Assembly: GCA_020054175.1 (NCBI GenBank)
Contig: JAGVLR010000185.1
Coordinates: 1 to 6,346, forward strand
Length of the DNA stretch: 6,346 nt
Source of the DNA: Candidatus Dadabacteria bacterium
GTDB taxonomy: Bacteria; Desulfobacterota_D; UBA1144; Nemesobacterales; UBA2774
Direction: 5' to 3'
Position 1 is the first letter of the stretch; every line of letters begins with the position of its first letter. Below the pieces are notes generated by a model, which was given only the letters and a program-made list of their open reading frames with translations, was not told the origin of the DNA and ran no database searches. The translations under genes were made by a program, and so were the position numbers. This document shows, piece after piece, positions 1 through 6,267 of this stretch.

Positions 1-1662
1 CAGGTCGGCGAGAGAAACCCTCTTGCCGCCGTTCCGGGCGGCGTTGAACTCTTTCTGTATGCCTTCGAGTGTCTCAAGTACCTTCGCCAGCCGGGCCGGA
101 TTGTTGACTTCCCAGTCCTTCTGCGGCGAAAGGCGAATACGCGCGCCGTTAGCACCGCCGCGTCTGTCGGAGCCGCGGAACGTCGACGCGGACGCCCATG
201 CTGTCGATACCAGATCGGAAACGGACAGCCCGGACGCGAGGATTTTAGCCTTGAGCGCAGCGACGTCTTTATCGTCGATCAGCTCGTGCGTAACTGCCGG
301 GATCGGGTCTTGCCAGATAAGCTCTTCTGACGGCACCTCGGGGCCGAGAAGGAGCTCGCGCGGACCCATGTCGCGGTGAGTAAGCTTGTACCACGCGCGG
401 GCGAAAGCGTCCGCGAACTCGTCGGGATTCTCGTAAAAGCGCCTCGAAATCGGCCCGTAGATTGGGTCAAACCGGAGGGAAAGGTCCGTCGTAAGCATGA
501 ACGGCGCGTGCTTCTTCGACGGGTCGTGCGCGTCCGGCACAGTGCCTGCGCCCGCTCCGTTCTTCGGCTTCCACTGGTGAGCACCCGCCGGGCTCTTCGT
601 CAGCTCCCATTCGAAACCGAACAGGTTCTCGAAAAAGTTGTTGCCCCATTTCGTAGGGGTCGTGGTCCATGCGCCCTCGAGCCCGCTTGTGATAGTGTCG
701 TCTCCACTGCCGCTGCCGAACTTGTTTTGCCAGCCGAGCCCCTGCTCTTCAAGGCCGGCGGCGGCGGGTTCCGGGCCGACATACTTGGCCGGGTTGGCGG
801 CTCCATGGGTTTTGCCGAACGTGTGTCCGCCGGCGATAAGCGCGACGGTCTCTTCGTCGTTCATAGCCATGCGGCCGAAGGTCTCGCGGATGTCGCGGGC
901 CGCTGCGAGAGGGTCGGGGTTTCCGTTCGGGCCTTCCGGGTTCACGTATATAAGACCCATCTGAACTGCGCCGAGGGGATTCTCAAGCTGCCGGTCGCCC
1001 GTGTAACGCTTGTCTCCGAGCCACTCTCCTTCGGAACCCCAGTAGATATCTTCTTCGGTTTCCCAGACGTCCTCGCGTCCGCCGCCGAAACCGAATGTTT
1101 TAAAGCCCATCGATTCGAGGGCGCAGTTGCCTGTTAGGATCAGGAGGTCGGCCCAGGAAAGCTTCCTGCCGTATTTCTGCTTGACCGGCCAGAGCAGGAG
1201 GCGCGCCTTGTCGAGGTTTGCATTGTCGGGCCAGCTGTTGAGCGGCGCGAAGCGCTGGCTGCCGGTGCCTCCGCCTCCACGGCCGTCGGAGATGCGGTAT
1301 GTGCCGGCGCTGTGCCACGCCATCCTGATGAAGAGCGGGCCGTAGTGGCCGTAGTCGGCCGGCCACCAGTCCTGTGATTTGGTCATAAGCTCGAATATAT
1401 CTTTCTTCACCGCATCGAGATCCAGTGTCTTGAATTCCTCGGCATAGTCGAATTCCCCGCCCATAGGGTTGGATGAAGGGGAGTGCTGGCGAAGGATGTT
1501 AAGCCGGAGCATATTCGGCCACCACTCACGGTTCGAAGTGCCGCCGCCGGCGCTGAACCTGGGCGCTCCGCCCGAAAACGGGCATTTGGCCTTACTGTCG
1601 GTATTCATATCTCCCAGAGTAGCAGTGTCCTGAGCCGTTGCGGACGTATTTTTCTCGCTCAT
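1..1662 (-). CDS. katG: Catalase-peroxidase KatG (3' end beyond left edge)
   Basis: Bifunctional haem enzyme that removes hydrogen peroxide in the cytoplasm by catalase and peroxidase reactions. I read 554 codons without a stop. The family is usually about 720-750 residues, so most of the C-terminal domain lies outside the window. The N-terminus carries the usual KCPFSGG element and no signal peptide. Distal haem-pocket residues are R113, W116 and H117 (FIRMAWHSAGTYR). The proximal histidine is H280 in GGHTFGKTHG, with W332 and D393 (TDLSLR) as proximal partners. The Met-Tyr-Trp crosslink needed for catalase activity can form from M265, Y239 and W116. The mobile arginine is R430 (HRDMGP). By comparison with known KatG nothing is missing in the visible part. 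The ATG at 1660-1662 follows a strong ribosome binding site. The gene is divergent from oxyR with an OxyR-type site between them, implying peroxide induction. Codon use (CGC, ATC) differs from its neighbours (AGG, ATA), hinting at transfer. Confidence 0.97.
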   Translation of the reverse strand, partial: MSEKNTSATAQDTATLGDMNTDSKAKCPFSGGAPRFSAGGGTSNREWWPNMLRLNILRQHSPSSNPMGGEFDYAEEFKTLDLDAVKKDIFELMTKSQDWWPADYGHYGPLFIRMAWHSAGTYRISDGRGGGGTGSQRFAPLNSWPDNANLDKARLLLWPVKQKYGRKLSWADLLILTGNCALESMGFKTFGFGGGREDVWETEEDIYWGSEGEWLGDKRYTGDRQLENPLGAVQMGLIYVNPEGPNGNPDPLAAARDIRETFGRMAMNDEETVALIAGGHTFGKTHGAANPAKYVGPEPAAAGLEEQGLGWQNKFGSGSGDDTITSGLEGAWTTTPTKWGNNFFENLFGFEWELTKSPAGAHQWKPKNGAGAGTVPDAHDPSKKHAPFMLTTDLSLRFDPIYGPISRRFYENPDEFADAFARAWYKLTHRDMGPRELLLGPEVPSEELIWQDPIPAVTHELIDDKDVAALKAKILASGLSVSDLVSTAWASASTFRGSDRRGGANGARIRLSPQKDWEVNNPARLAKVLETLEGIQKEFNAARNGGKRVSLADL

Positions 1663-1670
1663 TTTTTGTT

Positions 1671-1677
1671 ACCTCCC
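1671..1677 (-). promoter_or_regulatory. katG ribosome binding site
   Basis: On the minus strand this reads GGGAGGT, a strong Shine-Dalgarno match, 8 bases upstream of the katG ATG. It fixes the start codon and suggests efficient translation. Confidence 0.85.
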
Positions 1678-1682
1678 TTTTT

Positions 1683-1708
1683 TAATATTATCTGTGCAGA
1701 TAATATTA
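1683..1708. promoter_or_regulatory. Perfect 12+12-bp palindrome, candidate repressor operator at katG
   Basis: TAATATTATCTG (1683-1694) and CAGATAATATTA (1697-1708) are exact reverse complements separated by two bases. The right arm overlaps the proposed katG -10 hexamer (1705-1710), and the centre falls near the expected transcription start. The left arm ends just upstream of the ribosome binding site. A two-base centre makes an RNA hairpin less natural than a DNA site for a dimeric protein. The right part (AGATAATATTATGA) resembles the Fur/PerR-type TGATAAT-N-ATTATCA element without its central base, but the family of the binding protein is a guess. It is distinct from the OxyR site further upstream. 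Confidence 0.6.
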
Positions 1709-1734
1709 TGACCCCTTAGACCTATAGTCGTCAA
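1705..1734 (-). promoter_or_regulatory. katG promoter (sigma70-type)
   Basis: On the minus strand, TTGACG (1729-1734, 5/6 match to TTGACA) and CATAAT (1705-1710, 5/6 match to TATAAT) are separated by 18 bases. Transcription would start near 1697-1699, giving a leader of about 35 bases. The -35 directly abuts the OxyR-type site at 1735-1771, the position expected for activation through RNA polymerase contact. The -10 is overlapped by the palindrome at 1683-1708. Confidence 0.65.
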
Positions 1735-1771
1735 ATATTCCTTATCTATGAATTGAATAGGTTTAACCTAT
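1735..1771. promoter_or_regulatory. OxyR binding site between katG and oxyR
   Basis: The known OxyR motif is two ATAGnTnnnAnCTAT units separated by 7 bases. The unit at 1757-1771 (ATAGGTTTAACCTAT) matches all ten fixed positions. The unit at 1735-1749 (ATATTCCTTATCTAT) matches eight of ten. The spacer GAATTGA is exactly 7 bases, so 18 of 20 fixed positions agree. The four tetranucleotides are spaced 11 bp apart. A fifth ATAG sits one further step away at 1724-1727, inside the katG promoter. The site lies against the katG -35 and upstream of oxyR, so it could both activate katG and autoregulate oxyR. Confidence 0.8.
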
Positions 1772-1856
1772 ACTAATCTCTCTCCTGTATGTACAATATA
1801 TAAACCGGGCATGATCTAAACCGCCCGATCACTTATTTAACAGAGGGGTGGGACGT

Positions 1857-2759
1857 ATGGAGCTTCATCAGCTTAGATACTTCGTAGCCGTAGCCGAGTC
1901 GGGCGGGTTCAGCAAGGCCGCCCGGAGGTGCTACGTCGCCCAGCCGTCCCTCAGCCAGCAGATAATCAAGCTGGAGCAGGAGCTCGGCCAGAGGCTCTTC
2001 GAGAGGCTCGGGAGACACGTCGCGCTCACGGAGACCGGGAGGGCGCTCCTCCCGAGGGCGAGGCTCGTGCTGCGGGAGGCCGAGGGCATCAAGTCCGGCA
2101 TAATAGAAGACGTCGACTCCGGAGTCGGCGTACTCTCCGCGGGGTTCATCCCCACGATAGCGCCCTACCTCCTTCCGGGAGCGCTCAAGAGATTCTATAC
2201 CGGCTATCCCCGGGCCCGCATATCGCTCCAGGAAAACCTCACCGACAGGCTCATCAGCGGCATAATCGACCTGGAAATCGAAGTCGGGGTCATGAGCCTG
2301 CCGATAGAAAACAGCCTCATTACGACGGAAACACTTTTCGACGACCCGCTTTACCTCGCCGTATCCCCCGGCCACAGGCTTCTCAAATCGGGCGACATAA
2401 GGGCGAAAGACCTCAAAAACATCCCATTCATCGCTCTCGAAGAGGATCACTGTCTCGGCGAGCAGGTGAACAATTTCTGCTACGAGAGGCAGATAAATCC
2501 CGAGATCGTCTGCAGGACGTGGAACCTATCGACCATACAGCACTGCGTCTCGTTCGGAAACGGCATATCTCTCGTTCCGCTCATGATGGTGCTTACGGAT
2601 ACCGCCGATTCCTGCGTCTACAGGCCTATAAAGGGCAGGTCGCCCAAGAGAACGGTGGTCGCCGCGTGGCACAGGGACAGGAAGCTCTCCCGGCTCGCCC
2701 GCGAATTCATAGGCATGGTGAAGGACGAATACGCCTCGCTACTCGAAAGGGCGAAGTAG
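1857..2759 (+). CDS. oxyR: OxyR, LysR-type peroxide-sensing transcriptional regulator
   Basis: A 300-residue LysR-family regulator. The N-terminal winged helix-turn-helix spans about residues 1-60 (MELHQLRYFVAVAE, then FSKAARRCYVAQPSLSQQIIKLE). The rest is a periplasmic-binding-protein-like sensing domain. The call as OxyR rather than a generic LysR protein rests on the redox pair C199 and C208 in DHCLGEQVNNFC, with H198 before the first cysteine. Spacing and numbering equal those of Escherichia coli OxyR, where peroxide oxidises C199 and a C199-C208 disulfide forms. GNGISLVP downstream is also family-typical. I chose the ATG at 1857 because GAGGGG (1843-1848) sits 8 bases upstream; the in-frame GTG at 1848 would overlap that site. 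The gene is divergent from katG, with a matching OxyR site between them. The oxyR promoter is unclear: TATACT (1769-1774) or TACAAT (1792-1797) could be its -10, both lacking a good -35. Confidence 0.93.
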   Translation: MELHQLRYFVAVAESGGFSKAARRCYVAQPSLSQQIIKLEQELGQRLFERLGRHVALTETGRALLPRARLVLREAEGIKSGIIEDVDSGVGVLSAGFIPTIAPYLLPGALKRFYTGYPRARISLQENLTDRLISGIIDLEIEVGVMSLPIENSLITTETLFDDPLYLAVSPGHRLLKSGDIRAKDLKNIPFIALEEDHCLGEQVNNFCYERQINPEIVCRTWNLSTIQHCVSFGNGISLVPLMMVLTDTADSCVYRPIKGRSPKRTVVAAWHRDRKLSRLAREFIGMVKDEYASLLERAK

Positions 2760-2845
2760 AGGACGAGTTCACGCAGGGAATCCCATTACGTCCCGCGGCT
2801 GGTGTAAACTAAACTTTACTCCCGGCTATTTCCGGGCGGTTTGAA

Positions 2846-4018
2846 ATGAAAAAAGTCTATCTGGATTACAACGCCACGACGCCTCTCGACCCGAGGGTGC
2901 TCGAAGCCATGACGCCGTATTTTAAGGACGGCTTCGGGAATCCTTCGAGCATTCACTCCTACGGGAGCGCCGCGAAGGCCGCGCTCGACGAGGCGAGGGA
3001 GAAGACGGCCGCTCTTTTCGGAGCAGGAGCGAGGGAAATCATATTCACGTCGGGCGGGAGCGAGGGAAATAACCTCGCGATAAAGGGGGTATCGTTCGCC
3101 GAGGGCGGCCGGGGAGGAAAGCACCTAGTAACGACGAAGGTCGAGCACGATTCCACCCTCGACGCCTTTATGTATCTGGAAACGCGCGGCTTTAAAGTGA
3201 CGTACCTCGGCGTCGATAAATACGGCGTCGTAGATTTGGGCGAGCTCCGCGAAGCGGTCACCGACGAAACGAGGCTCGTCTCGATAATCTACGCGAATAA
3301 TGAGACGGGAGCGGTGATGCCCGTGGAAGACATAGCGGCCGTCGTAAAGGAAAAGGGCGCGCTGCTCCATATCGACGCCGTACAGGCCGCGGGCAAGATC
3401 GAAATCGATCTGAAGAAAATCGAGGCTGACCTCGTCTCCATATCGGCGCACAAGCTCTACGGTCCCAAAGGCGCTGGCGCTTTATACGTAAGGGACGGGC
3501 TCGCGCGGCGGCTCTCGCTCACGCCGCTCATACACGGCGGCGGGCAGGAGAGGGGGCTAAGGTCCGGCACGGAAAACGTCCCGGCCATAGCGGGGCTCGG
3601 AAAGGCGGCGGAGCTGGCTCTCGGCGAGCTGAACGCCGACAGGGAAAGGGTAGGGCGGCTCCGCGACGAGCTTTACGCCCGCATATCCTCCGGCGCGGGC
3701 GGCGTTACGCTCAACGGCCCGCCGGACACCATAGTCCGGAATACGCTCAACCTTTCATTCCAGGGCGTTAACGGAGGCTCGCTCGCCATGGCGCTCGACC
3801 TGGAAGGCATAGCGGTTTCGACGGGCTCCGCGTGCTCCGAGGGTAACGTCGATCCGTCGCACGTACTTCTCGCCATGGGGCGTACGAGGCAGGAGGCGCA
3901 CTCGTCTGTCAGATTCAGCCTGGGAAGATTCACCACTCGGGAAGAAGTCGAATACACCGCTTCTGTAGTCGTAGCGGCGGTGAACAGGATGAGAAAGCTT
4001 AAGGGAACCGGGTCCTGA
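2846..4018 (+). CDS. Cysteine desulfurase, NifS/IscS family (group I)
   Basis: A 390-residue PLP enzyme that removes sulfur from L-cysteine, giving alanine and an enzyme persulfide used for Fe-S clusters or thiolated tRNA and cofactors. It opens with the family signature YLDYNATTPLDPRV and has GNPSSIHSYG and FTSGGSEGNN. H101 (VEHDS) stacks on PLP, D177 and Q180 (HIDAVQAAG) contact the ring, and K203 (SAHKLYGPKG) forms the Schiff base. The catalytic cysteine is C330 in TGSACSEGNVDPSHVL, the mobile loop of group I enzymes. Length is normal. It follows oxyR by 86 bases on the same strand. No iscU, iscR, nifU or thiolase gene is adjacent, so I cannot choose between nifS and iscS and give no symbol. 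The Shine-Dalgarno is weak (GGGCGG, 2834-2839). Co-transcription with oxyR is possible but not shown. Confidence 0.93.
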   Translation: MKKVYLDYNATTPLDPRVLEAMTPYFKDGFGNPSSIHSYGSAAKAALDEAREKTAALFGAGAREIIFTSGGSEGNNLAIKGVSFAEGGRGGKHLVTTKVEHDSTLDAFMYLETRGFKVTYLGVDKYGVVDLGELREAVTDETRLVSIIYANNETGAVMPVEDIAAVVKEKGALLHIDAVQAAGKIEIDLKKIEADLVSISAHKLYGPKGAGALYVRDGLARRLSLTPLIHGGGQERGLRSGTENVPAIAGLGKAAELALGELNADRERVGRLRDELYARISSGAGGVTLNGPPDTIVRNTLNLSFQGVNGGSLAMALDLEGIAVSTGSACSEGNVDPSHVLLAMGRTRQEAHSSVRFSLGRFTTREEVEYTASVVVAAVNRMRKLKGTGS

Positions 4019-4036
4019 ACGGAGGTCCCAAGCCTT

Positions 4037-5077
4037 TTACGGAAACATCGGAGGAATGTTGAGCCCTTCCGATTCCTCGAAACCCATCATTATATTCATG
4101 TTCTGGACTGCGACGCCGGAGGCGCCCTTTACGAGGTTGTCGATTACCGACACGATTATAGCGGATTTCGACTCGGGATCGCCCTTTATGCCTATGTCGC
4201 AGAAGTTGGAGCCCTTCACCTGCGACGTCGAGGGGTAGGCTTTCTCCGGACATATCCTGACGAACCTTTCGTTCTCGTAGTGCTTTCCGTAGAGCTCTAA
4301 AAGCTCCCCGGTAGACATGGCCTTGTTCAGTCTCACGTAAATAGTGGAAAGTATTCCCCTGTCCATGGGGATAAGGTGCGGCACGAACTGCACTCTGAGG
4401 TCGATTCCGGAATATTCCCTTATGACCTCCTCGATCTCGGGCATATGCCTGTGCTCGCCAACCTTATATGCCTTTACGCCCTCGTTGACCTCGCAGTAGT
4501 GAGTGTCGAGGGAAGGGCTTCTGCCCGCGCCGGATACGCCGGACTTCGAGTCGGCTATGACGAGCCCGGGTTCCAAAAGCTGCTCCCATGCGAGCGGAAG
4601 GAGTCCTAAAATGACCGACGTCGGATAACACCCCGGGTTGGCGACGAGCTTTGCCGTCTTCAGCCTCTCCCTGTTTATCTCGGGTATGCCGTAAATTGCT
4701 TCGGGTATAAGCCCCGGATGCGGGTGCTCACCGTACCAGACGGTGTAAACCTCGTGGCTAAGCCTGAAGTCGGCCCCGAGGTCTATTATCTTTATGTCCC
4801 TATCATAAAGCTCGCCCACGACCTTCGCCGACGCCCCGTGGGGAAGGGCGAGAAAGACGACATCCAGATCTTCCGGAAGAGCCTTCGGATCGAGCGGGCT
4901 GAGCTCGAGATCACAGAAGCCGGAAAGATGCGGAAAAACATCGGAAATCCTCTTTCCGGCGTGCTTGTCGGCAGTCAAAAATGTAATCTCGACGGAGGGA
5001 TGCGGGAGGAGGAATCTTAGAAGATCACTCCCTGTGTAGCCGCTAGCACCCAGTATTCCTGCTCTAATTTTCCGCAT
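4037..5077 (-). CDS. argC: N-acetyl-gamma-glutamyl-phosphate reductase
   Basis: Third enzyme of arginine biosynthesis: NADPH-dependent reduction of N-acetylglutamyl 5-phosphate to N-acetylglutamate 5-semialdehyde, in the cytoplasm. It is 346 residues, normal for the long (type 1) form. The N-terminal dinucleotide-binding loop is GASGYTG (residues 10-16). The catalytic cysteine is C150 in VANPGCYPTSV. Family motifs SGVSGAGRSP (179-188) and GEHRHMPEIEE (208-217, containing the catalytic histidine region) follow. The C-terminus QNMNIMMGFEESEGLNIPPMFP is typical. The start at 5077 gives the canonical spacing to the nucleotide loop, but no Shine-Dalgarno precedes it. No other arg gene is adjacent in the window. 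The gene is tail-to-tail with the cysteine desulfurase (18 bases between stops) and divergent from gap. Confidence 0.96.
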   Translation of the reverse strand: MRKIRAGILGASGYTGSDLLRFLLPHPSVEITFLTADKHAGKRISDVFPHLSGFCDLELSPLDPKALPEDLDVVFLALPHGASAKVVGELYDRDIKIIDLGADFRLSHEVYTVWYGEHPHPGLIPEAIYGIPEINRERLKTAKLVANPGCYPTSVILGLLPLAWEQLLEPGLVIADSKSGVSGAGRSPSLDTHYCEVNEGVKAYKVGEHRHMPEIEEVIREYSGIDLRVQFVPHLIPMDRGILSTIYVRLNKAMSTGELLELYGKHYENERFVRICPEKAYPSTSQVKGSNFCDIGIKGDPESKSAIIVSVIDNLVKGASGVAVQNMNIMMGFEESEGLNIPPMFP

Positions 5078-5087
5078 AGCGATTGAA

Positions 5088-5114
5088 AATATACGGTAAT
5101 ATTGTCAAATACAA
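5088..5114 (-). promoter_or_regulatory. Possible argC promoter very close to the start codon
   Basis: On the minus strand TATATT (5088-5093, 5/6 match to TATAAT) lies 10 bases upstream of the argC ATG. A weak TTGTAT (5109-5114) sits 15 bases before it. A perfect TTGACA (5103-5108) is also present, but it has no -10 at normal distance. If TATATT is used, the mRNA leader would be only a few bases, which fits the missing ribosome binding site. The assignment is tentative. Confidence 0.3.
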
Positions 5115-5120
5115 GTTTAG

Positions 5121-5139
5121 CGGAAGAATTCCGTCTTCC
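5121..5139. repeat. Short inverted repeat in argC-gap gap
   Basis: GGAAGA (5122-5127) and TCTTCC (5134-5139) form a 6-bp stem around ATTCCG. The overlapping pair CGGAA (5121-5125) and TTCCG (5129-5133) is a mutually exclusive alternative. No T-run follows on either strand, so it is not a classic terminator. Function unknown; it could be an operator. Confidence 0.4.
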
Positions 5140-5151
5140 AAAGGCGGCACT

Positions 5152-5171
5152 CCGGGCTTTCGGGAGCCCGG
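5152..5171. repeat. GC-rich inverted repeat upstream of gap
   Basis: CCGGGCT (5152-5158) and AGCCCGG (5165-5171) form a perfect 7-bp stem around TTCGGG, 12 bases downstream of the previous inverted repeat. It lacks a following T-run in both directions, so intrinsic termination is not supported. It lies just upstream of TTGACG (5179-5184), a possible gap -35 with only a poor -10 (TAATTT, 5202-5207). An operator or a leader hairpin are both open. Confidence 0.5.
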
Positions 5172-5198
5172 CTGTACCTTGACGCGAATAATTTGTAA

Positions 5199-5248
5199 AG
5201 GTAATTTTTAGTGGATTTTCTTCAAATTAAAGAACATTACAATTACCT
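5199..5248 (+). promoter_or_regulatory. Inverted repeat reaching the gap ribosome binding site
   Basis: AGGTAATT (5199-5206) and AATTACCT (5241-5248) are exact complements separated by 34 bases. The right arm ends immediately before GGAGGG (5249-5254), the gap Shine-Dalgarno. In RNA this would place a stem beside the ribosome binding site. The stem is AU-rich and the loop long, so stability is modest and regulation is inference only. Confidence 0.35.
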
Positions 5249-5259
5249 GGAGGGATTAG

Positions 5260-6267
5260 ATGTCTATCAAGGTTGGGATTAACGGCTTCGGAAGAATCGG
5301 GAGGCACGTGCTCCGCATAGGGCTCGAAAGGGAAGGCCTCGAATTCGTGGGTATCAACGATATTTCCGATTCCAAAACGCTTGCCCACCTTTTTAAATAC
5401 GATTCCGTATTCGGCCCATATAAAGGAGAGGTAAAATCCGAAAACGGACATATAATTGTAGATGGAAAGGCTATAAGGGTATTCACTGAGAGGGATCCGA
5501 AGAACATTCCATGGCAGGATACAGGGGCCGAGATCATCGCCGAAGCGAGCGGCGTTTTCCGTTCGAGGGAGGCCGCGGCGGCGCATCTCGGGAGCACCGT
5601 GAAGAAGGTTGTAATCACGGCGCCCGCTAAGGGCAAGGTGGATTTCACGACCGTGCTCGGGGCCAACGAAGGCGACTACAGCCCGGATTTCGACATAGTA
5701 TCCAACGCCTCGTGCACGACCAACTGTTTTGCGATGATAGTAAAGGTGCTACACGAAAATTTCGGAATAAAGAGGGGTGAGATGACGACTATCCACTCCT
5801 ACACCAACGACCAGCATATCCTCGACGCGCCGCATAAGGATTTAAGGCGCGCAAGGGCCGCGGCGCTTTCTATAATCCCGACGAGCACAGGCGCAGCTAG
5901 CGCGATAGAGATAATCTACCCCGCGCTTAAGGGCAAACTGAGCTCCGTGTCGATGAGGGTCCCGACGGCGGACGTCTCTGTCGTCGACTTCACCTGCGAA
6001 GTGGAAAAAAACACCACGCCCGAAGAGGTCAACGAAAAATTCAAACAGGCCGCCGCGGGCGAGCTGAAAGGTTATCTCAGGTACATCGACGAAGAGCTGG
6101 TGTCGTCCGATTTCATAGGCGATCCGCATTCGGCGATACTCGATTCCCAGCTCACGTCCGTTGTGGAAGGCAATCTCGTAAAGGTAATAGGCTGGTACGA
6201 CAATGAATACGGATACTCGTCGCGGGTCGTGGACCTCATCGAGTATATAGGAGAAAGGCTAAAATGA
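5260..6267 (+). CDS. gap: Glyceraldehyde-3-phosphate dehydrogenase (type I, phosphorylating)
   Basis: Cytoplasmic glycolytic/gluconeogenic enzyme that oxidises and phosphorylates glyceraldehyde 3-phosphate to 1,3-bisphosphoglycerate using a nicotinamide cofactor. It is 335 residues, the usual length. The Rossmann nucleotide-binding start is INGFGRIGRHVLR (7-19). D34 (GINDI) is the acidic residue that normally favours NAD over NADP. The catalytic pair is C152 in SNASCTTNC and H179 in TTIHSYTNDQ. Other family motifs are STGAASAI and the C-terminal WYDNEYGYSSRVVDL. The S-loop reads DAPHKDLRRARAA, with A190 where NAD-specific enzymes often have leucine. The ATG at 5260 follows GGAGGG with 5-6 bases of spacing. 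It overlaps pgk by 4 bases (ATGA), so the two genes are translationally coupled in one operon. Confidence 0.97.
   Translation: MSIKVGINGFGRIGRHVLRIGLEREGLEFVGINDISDSKTLAHLFKYDSVFGPYKGEVKSENGHIIVDGKAIRVFTERDPKNIPWQDTGAEIIAEASGVFRSREAAAAHLGSTVKKVVITAPAKGKVDFTTVLGANEGDYSPDFDIVSNASCTTNCFAMIVKVLHENFGIKRGEMTTIHSYTNDQHILDAPHKDLRRARAAALSIIPTSTGAASAIEIIYPALKGKLSSVSMRVPTADVSVVDFTCEVEKNTTPEEVNEKFKQAAAGELKGYLRYIDEELVSSDFIGDPHSAILDSQLTSVVEGNLVKVIGWYDNEYGYSSRVVDLIEYIGERLK

Noticed and set aside
376..1137. A 253-codon open frame on the plus strand inside katG.
   Set aside because: It is the exact codon-for-codon complement of the katG reading frame, which has complete catalytic motifs. The openness follows from katG codon choice, and the translated product has no recognisable domain.
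1801..1823. Direct repeat TAAACCG at 1801-1807 and 1817-1823 upstream of oxyR.
   Set aside because: Only 7 bases, two copies, and no known motif; easily chance in a short gap.
1833..2450. A 205-codon minus-strand frame antisense to oxyR.
   Set aside because: It is a shadow of a high-GC gene with low-complexity charged composition and no family motif or convincing start.
1928..2812. A 294-codon plus-strand frame overlapping oxyR.
   Set aside because: It is a shifted-frame shadow rich in arginine, proline and histidine. The oxyR frame has full family motifs and a good ribosome binding site.
2821..2836. CCCGG/CCGGG hairpin considered as an oxyR terminator.
   Set aside because: The stem is only 5 bp and is followed by CGGTTTGAA rather than a T-run; it sits on the next gene's ribosome binding site.
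5152..5171. The 7-bp GC-rich stem considered as an intrinsic terminator.
   Set aside because: No T-run follows on either strand, and it lies between divergent gene starts, where no terminator is expected.
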